Origin: Polynucleobacter sp. es-EL-1
GTDB lineage: Bacteria > Pseudomonadota > Gammaproteobacteria > Burkholderiales > Burkholderiaceae
Length of the DNA: 64,000 nt
NCBI RefSeq assembly: GCF_018687975.1
Contig: NZ_CP061310.1
Span: forward strand, 558,001 to 622,000
Direction: 5' to 3'
Position numbers and translations under genes: made by a program. The notes below the pieces were generated by a model. It made no database searches. It was not told the origin of the DNA and saw nothing but the letters and a program-made list of their open reading frames with translations. Of the stretch, positions 60,296-64,000 are shown piece by piece; position 1 is the first letter of the stretch, and each line of letters begins with the position of its first letter.

Positions 60296-61429
60296 TTAAG
60301 CAGCACCGATGTGCTTGATGAAACCATGCTGGGCTTTCGCTAATAACTCCGGATGGTTTTGGGTGAAATCAAGCATGCGTTCAATACAGCCCAGTGCTTT
60401 GGTGCGAACAGGTTCATCGATGAAGATTTCGCCAGAGGCATTTTCAAGACAATCCAAAATTCCTTGTAGACCATTCATCGCCATCCAAGGGCAATGCGCA
60501 CAACTCTTACAGGTGGCGCTATCTCCAGCGGTAGGCGCTTCAATCAATGTTTTATTGGGGGCAAGCTGGGCAATGCGATGCAAAATGCCTTTATCGGTAG
60601 CGATAATATATTCAGAGGCTTTACCTTCAACGACCGCTTTAATCATGGCAGAAGTAGAGCCAACAACGTCTGCTAAATCCACTACCCCTTGGGGAGACTC
60701 AGGGTGCACTAACACCATGGCATCAGGGTGGGCGGCCATGAGCATTTCTAACTCAACGGCTTTAAATTCATCATGAACAATGCAGGCGCCATTCCAAAGC
60801 AGCATATCTGCGCCAGTTTGTTCTTGAATGTAGCGACCCAAATGACGATCTGGTGCCCACAGAATTTTTTTACCTTCAAGATTGAGTTGATGCACGATTG
60901 CTAGCGCACAAGAACTCGTCACCATCCAATCTGCTTGGGCTTTTACTGCAGCGCTCGTATTGGCATAGACCACTACTGTGCGATCTGGGTGCATGGCTCT
61001 AAATGCAGCAAAGTCAGCGGCATTACAACCTAAGTCTAAAGAGCAAGTTGCCTCAAGATCGGGCATAAAGACTCTTTTTTCAGGACTGAGAATCTTTGCA
61101 GTCTCTCCCATAAAACGCACACCGGCAACAATCAGGTTTTTAGCAGAGTGGTTTTTGCCAAAGCGCGCCATTTCTAATGAGTCAGACACAAAGCCACCAG
61201 TCTCTAGCGCAAGATCTTGAATATCCCCATCTACATAGTAGTGGGCCACTAAGGCAGCATCTTTTTCAAGTAGAAGTTGTTTAATGCGTTCAATAACCAA
61301 GGTTTTTTCACTTCCATGCAGCGGAGGAGGTGTTTTGGCCCACGCCTGTGCAGTACAGGTGAGTCCAGCAGCATTTTGCTGTGGGTAGTCAAAAGCAATC
61401 GGGGCGCTAGCGTTAAAGGTCATGCGCAA
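60296..61429 (-). CDS. nadA: Quinolinate synthase A
   Basis: 377 residues. Condenses iminoaspartate with DHAP using an oxygen-sensitive 4Fe-4S cluster. The cluster cysteines are likely in ATCSLDLGC, TSSCALAIVHQ and the CKSCAHC region near residues 300-310. N-terminal AHYYVDGDIQDLA and SPEKRVFMPD are hallmarks. First gene of nadA-nadC. Confidence 0.96.
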   Translation of the reverse strand: MRMTFNASAPIAFDYPQQNAAGLTCTAQAWAKTPPPLHGSEKTLVIERIKQLLLEKDAALVAHYYVDGDIQDLALETGGFVSDSLEMARFGKNHSAKNLIVAGVRFMGETAKILSPEKRVFMPDLEATCSLDLGCNAADFAAFRAMHPDRTVVVYANTSAAVKAQADWMVTSSCALAIVHQLNLEGKKILWAPDRHLGRYIQEQTGADMLLWNGACIVHDEFKAVELEMLMAAHPDAMVLVHPESPQGVVDLADVVGSTSAMIKAVVEGKASEYIIATDKGILHRIAQLAPNKTLIEAPTAGDSATCKSCAHCPWMAMNGLQGILDCLENASGEIFIDEPVRTKALGCIERMLDFTQNHPELLAKAQHGFIKHIGAA

Positions 61430-61584
61430 TTTTAGCCTTCTTATTTATACCTCTTAGGGTGACGCAAAGGTGAGGCGGTATTCACTCTAGAGCTAATGGG
61501 AAAATGTACTGTAAACCATTAAATTTACAAGATATTTTGAATGGCATTCCCTTTTAAGGCAATGCTTCTATCTGGAAATTTCCT

Positions 61585-63372
61585 GTGAGTTCAGCAACTA
61601 ATCTTCACCCTTTAAAAATATCATCCTTGATTTTGGCAATTTCAAGCGTGATTTATACATCAAATGCAGTTTCTCAAGTTAGTGCCCCGCCACCCATCGA
61701 TGCCGGCGCCTTGCAACAGGGTTTAGAGAGACAGCTCCCATTGCCGTCTCCCTTGGCTCTTCCAGAACCAGAGCGCAATGCGACGGGGCCTTCGGGGGAG
61801 ACCAAAGAGGGTGAGGTCCGTTTTACAGTGCGTCAATTTCAGCTGGAGGGTGTCAAGCTTCTCCCTGAAAAAGAAATTCAGGATTTGCTGAAAGCCTGGG
61901 TTGGTAGACCGGTTACCTTTAATGATCTACAGAGTGCGTGTGATGCCATTCAGAGTCTTTATCAAAAAAGAGGTTATACCGTTCAAGCTATCCTGCCACC
62001 GCAAAAGATTGCTGATGGTAAGGTAAAAATTATCATTACTGAAGCAAAGCTGGGCAAGGTCACTGTCGATACCCCTCAAGGCGAGACTCGCTTTACTAAG
62101 GAGCGTGCAGCCGCCTACATTACTTATGCTAATGTGCCTGGTCAGCCATTGAATATGCATCATCTTGAGCATGCCATAGTGATACTCAACGAAACTCCAG
62201 GGGTTATGGTTTCCAGTCAATTGGAGCAAGGTCAAAATGATGGCGAGGTAGATGTTCGATTACAACTGACTCAGCCAAGCATGCTTCAGGGCCGTGTTGA
62301 AGCAAATAACTACGGTAGTAGAACTACTGGAGCCAATCAGGGGGTATTCGCCCTGACTTTGAATAATCCAATGGGATATGGGGATTCAGTATCAGTTAAT
62401 GGCATCGCTTCAGAGGGATCGCAGTACATTCAGGGAGCCTATTCTTTGCCGGTCTCACCCAGTGGTTTGAGATTAGGTATTGCTGGGACCTTCCTAAACT
62501 ACAAAAACGTGAGTAATTACACCTATAACGGTGGCACTGGTGATGCATGGACAACGGGGCTAAGTGCAGCCTACCCCTTGGTGCGAAGTCAAGGTGCCAA
62601 TTTGAACGGAACAGTCAATTACGACATCAAAAGTTATACCAACAGAAATATGGCGACCAATACTGTTACCAGTGCATACAACATTAATAATCTATCTGCT
62701 GGTTTATCCGGAAATTTTATTGATAGTTTAGGTTATGGAGCTATCAATTCAGGATCAGTAACTTTAGTGCTCGGACACCTCGATATTTCTTCAACGAGTC
62801 AGGCTTATTACAGCATGTATTACGTGCCAGATTCTGATCCGGCAACATATCAATACATTACACCATCAAACTTTGCAAAAATGACATTTTCTGCGAACCG
62901 AAATCAGCAAATTGTTGAAGATGGAAGCACCACTCTATACAGCGCAATTTCTGGTCAATTTGCATCGACAAATCTAAACTCTGCTGAGCAGTTTTATTTG
63001 GGTGGACCATATGGAGTTCGTGCATATCCAGTTGCACAATCTGGCGGCTCTCAAGGTGGAATATTTACAGTGGAATTACGTCATCAACTGAAAGAGAAAT
63101 TGATGATCTCATCATTCTTTGACGTGGGTGTTGTGCAGCAATACAAGAACCTCTATCCAGATTGGCAGGGCGCAACTAATGCGAATAATACTTACTCACT
63201 CATGGGTGCTGGTGTTGGTTTACAGTGGGGGTATGAGGGTTGGAATATCAATGCATCTGTTGCATGGAAGGTGGGGCAAAATCCACTCTATAGCTACACG
63301 GGTCAGCCTGTTAATACCGATGGCACAACCACCCAACCAAGAGGGTGGATTTCAGCGAGTTATAACTTTTAA
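61585..63372 (+). CDS. Two-partner secretion transporter TpsB (FhaC/ShlB family)
   Basis: 595 residues from GTG 61585. Signal peptide to about residue 30, then a proline-rich plug-like segment, a POTRA domain (about 75-150, VRFTVRQFQLEGVKLLPEKEI), a second POTRA (about 155-225), and a C-terminal Omp85-superfamily beta barrel with QFYLGGPYGVRAYP, the conserved motif of ShlB/FhaC, and aromatic C terminus SYNF. It should secrete the exoprotein encoded 131 bp downstream. Confidence 0.93.
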   Translation: MSSATNLHPLKISSLILAISSVIYTSNAVSQVSAPPPIDAGALQQGLERQLPLPSPLALPEPERNATGPSGETKEGEVRFTVRQFQLEGVKLLPEKEIQDLLKAWVGRPVTFNDLQSACDAIQSLYQKRGYTVQAILPPQKIADGKVKIIITEAKLGKVTVDTPQGETRFTKERAAAYITYANVPGQPLNMHHLEHAIVILNETPGVMVSSQLEQGQNDGEVDVRLQLTQPSMLQGRVEANNYGSRTTGANQGVFALTLNNPMGYGDSVSVNGIASEGSQYIQGAYSLPVSPSGLRLGIAGTFLNYKNVSNYTYNGGTGDAWTTGLSAAYPLVRSQGANLNGTVNYDIKSYTNRNMATNTVTSAYNINNLSAGLSGNFIDSLGYGAINSGSVTLVLGHLDISSTSQAYYSMYYVPDSDPATYQYITPSNFAKMTFSANRNQQIVEDGSTTLYSAISGQFASTNLNSAEQFYLGGPYGVRAYPVAQSGGSQGGIFTVELRHQLKEKLMISSFFDVGVVQQYKNLYPDWQGATNANNTYSLMGAGVGLQWGYEGWNINASVAWKVGQNPLYSYTGQPVNTDGTTTQPRGWISASYNF

Positions 63373-63503
63373 TTCTGACGATCCAAAAAAGGCTCTAAAA
63401 AGCCCTTTTACTTCAAGCTTTTCCGAGTATTCACCCTTGGGCTAATTCAGAAAAAACACCATTTTTGACATAATCCTCTTCCCTAGGGTAAGAAGAGAAG
63501 TTA

Positions 63504-64000
63504 GTGCAAAAACGTCTTGGTGTTGGGTCACTCCCAGCATCCATTATTTCTAAGAAAAATTTCTTTGCAGAAGTATTTTCTGCAAGGACTTTTGCATTCG
63601 TATTTTCTGCATTTTCATTGCTCAATTTTCAATTGGCGCATGCGCAAACATCACCAGCAACTTCAAATTCACCAGCGGTAAATGCTCTTCCAACTGGTGG
63701 ACAAGTTGTCGCTGGACAAGCAACAATTTCTCAAACATCAACTGCTAATTCTGCAACGATGAATGTGAATCAAACTTCACAACGTGCAGTGATTAATTGG
63801 GATAGTTTTAACGTTGGAAAAAATGCCCAAGTGAACTTCAATCAACCAAATCAAAATGCAGTTATTTTGAATCGCGTAACCGGATCAAATTCATCTGTGA
63901 TTGAAGGTGCAGTAAAAGCAAATGGCCAAGTCATTTTGGTGAATCAAAATGGTGTAACTTTTGGTAAGGGGTCGCAAGTTGATGCAGCAGGTGTAGTGGC
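63504..64000 (+). CDS. TpsA exoprotein, filamentous-hemagglutinin N-terminal domain (partial)
   Basis: Starts at GTG 63504, the only start codon after the upstream in-frame stop at 63489-63491, and runs open to the window edge (over 165 residues). A long signal peptide (about 1-50, ending LAHAQTS) is followed by the haemagglutination-activity domain: ALPTGGQVVAGQATISQ near 64-80, MNVNQTSQRAVINWDSFNVG and NRVTGSNSSVIEG, VILVNQNGVTFGKG. This is the secretion signal of large FhaB/HMW-type adhesins or CdiA-like toxins, exported by the TpsB upstream. The C-terminal function lies outside the window. Confidence 0.93.
   Translation, partial: MQKRLGVGSLPASIISKKNFFAEVFSARTFAFVFSAFSLLNFQLAHAQTSPATSNSPAVNALPTGGQVVAGQATISQTSTANSATMNVNQTSQRAVINWDSFNVGKNAQVNFNQPNQNAVILNRVTGSNSSVIEGAVKANGQVILVNQNGVTFGKGSQVDAAGVV

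Noticed and set aside
63431..63625. Minus-strand frame of 64 codons at the start of the exoprotein gene
   Set aside because: The plus strand encodes an unmistakable signal peptide and secretion domain; the minus frame is a shadow.
1..64000. Prophage, genomic island or anti-phage system
   Set aside because: No integrase, transposase, phage structural gene or toxin-antitoxin pair was found; tRNA genes are not flanked by visible attachment repeats or mobile genes.

Overview
The window looks like chromosomal DNA of a small-genome freshwater betaproteobacterium of the Burkholderiaceae, most like Polynucleobacter. The reasons are a base composition that looks well below that of Burkholderia or Cupriavidus, densely packed genes, a scpB-rluB-rimP-nusA-infB-rbfA-truB order, an NAD-linked fds-type formate dehydrogenase, a phasin and a penicillin-acylase-like hydrolase. 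The genus is inferred from gene content; no comparison was run. No rRNA, CRISPR array, insertion sequence, integrase or prophage gene was seen.

Layout. 1-1.8 kb: an NlpC/P60-fold protein lacking its catalytic cysteine and a patatin-like lipoprotein. 2-12.6 kb: the chromosome-segregation, translation and ribosome-maturation block (scpB, rluB, then rimP-nusA-infB-rbfA-truB behind an attenuator-like leader, then typA). 12.7-17.7 kb: tex, then a compact arsenic operon arsR-arsC-acr3-arsH. 17.7-21.1 kb: small membrane protein, universal stress protein, TSUP transporter, RluA-type pseudouridine synthase, orphan ModA-like protein. 21.1-26.4 kb: RND efflux permease, DUF2892 membrane protein and TolC-like channel, divergent from a BigR-like ArsR-family regulator. 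26.4-33.6 kb: AlkB-like dioxygenase, two very small genes, an operon with Lon-N-terminal and MpaB-like proteins, an Rrf2-like regulator, an exonuclease/GIY-YIG fusion, dusA, tRNA-His and a formylglycine-enzyme-like protein. 33.6-42 kb: Pif1-like helicase, gamma-glutamyltransferase homologue, lrgAB, purU, two secreted small proteins, penicillin acylase homologue. 42-49 kb: tRNA-Leu, TonB-ExbB-ExbD with murI, fumarase and acs. 49-52.7 kb: tRNA-Ser, phasin with a three-repeat operator-like region, a DUF748 envelope protein and a small lipoprotein. 52.9-61.4 kb: formate dehydrogenase (fused FdsG-FdsB, then FdsA) and the NAD de novo genes nadB, nadC, nadA. 61.6-64 kb: a two-partner secretion pair whose large exoprotein runs off the right edge.

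How it fits together. The core block makes and modifies the translation apparatus. The accessory modules handle arsenic, a probable sulfur-responsive efflux system, TonB-dependent uptake, acetate and formate use, storage granules and NAD synthesis. The most unusual items are the cysteine-less NlpC/P60 protein, the leader terminator before rimP, the RND operon without an adaptor protein under a BigR-like regulator, the triple repeat before the phasin, a possibly leaderless arsR, and two small genes of 49 and 59 codons.
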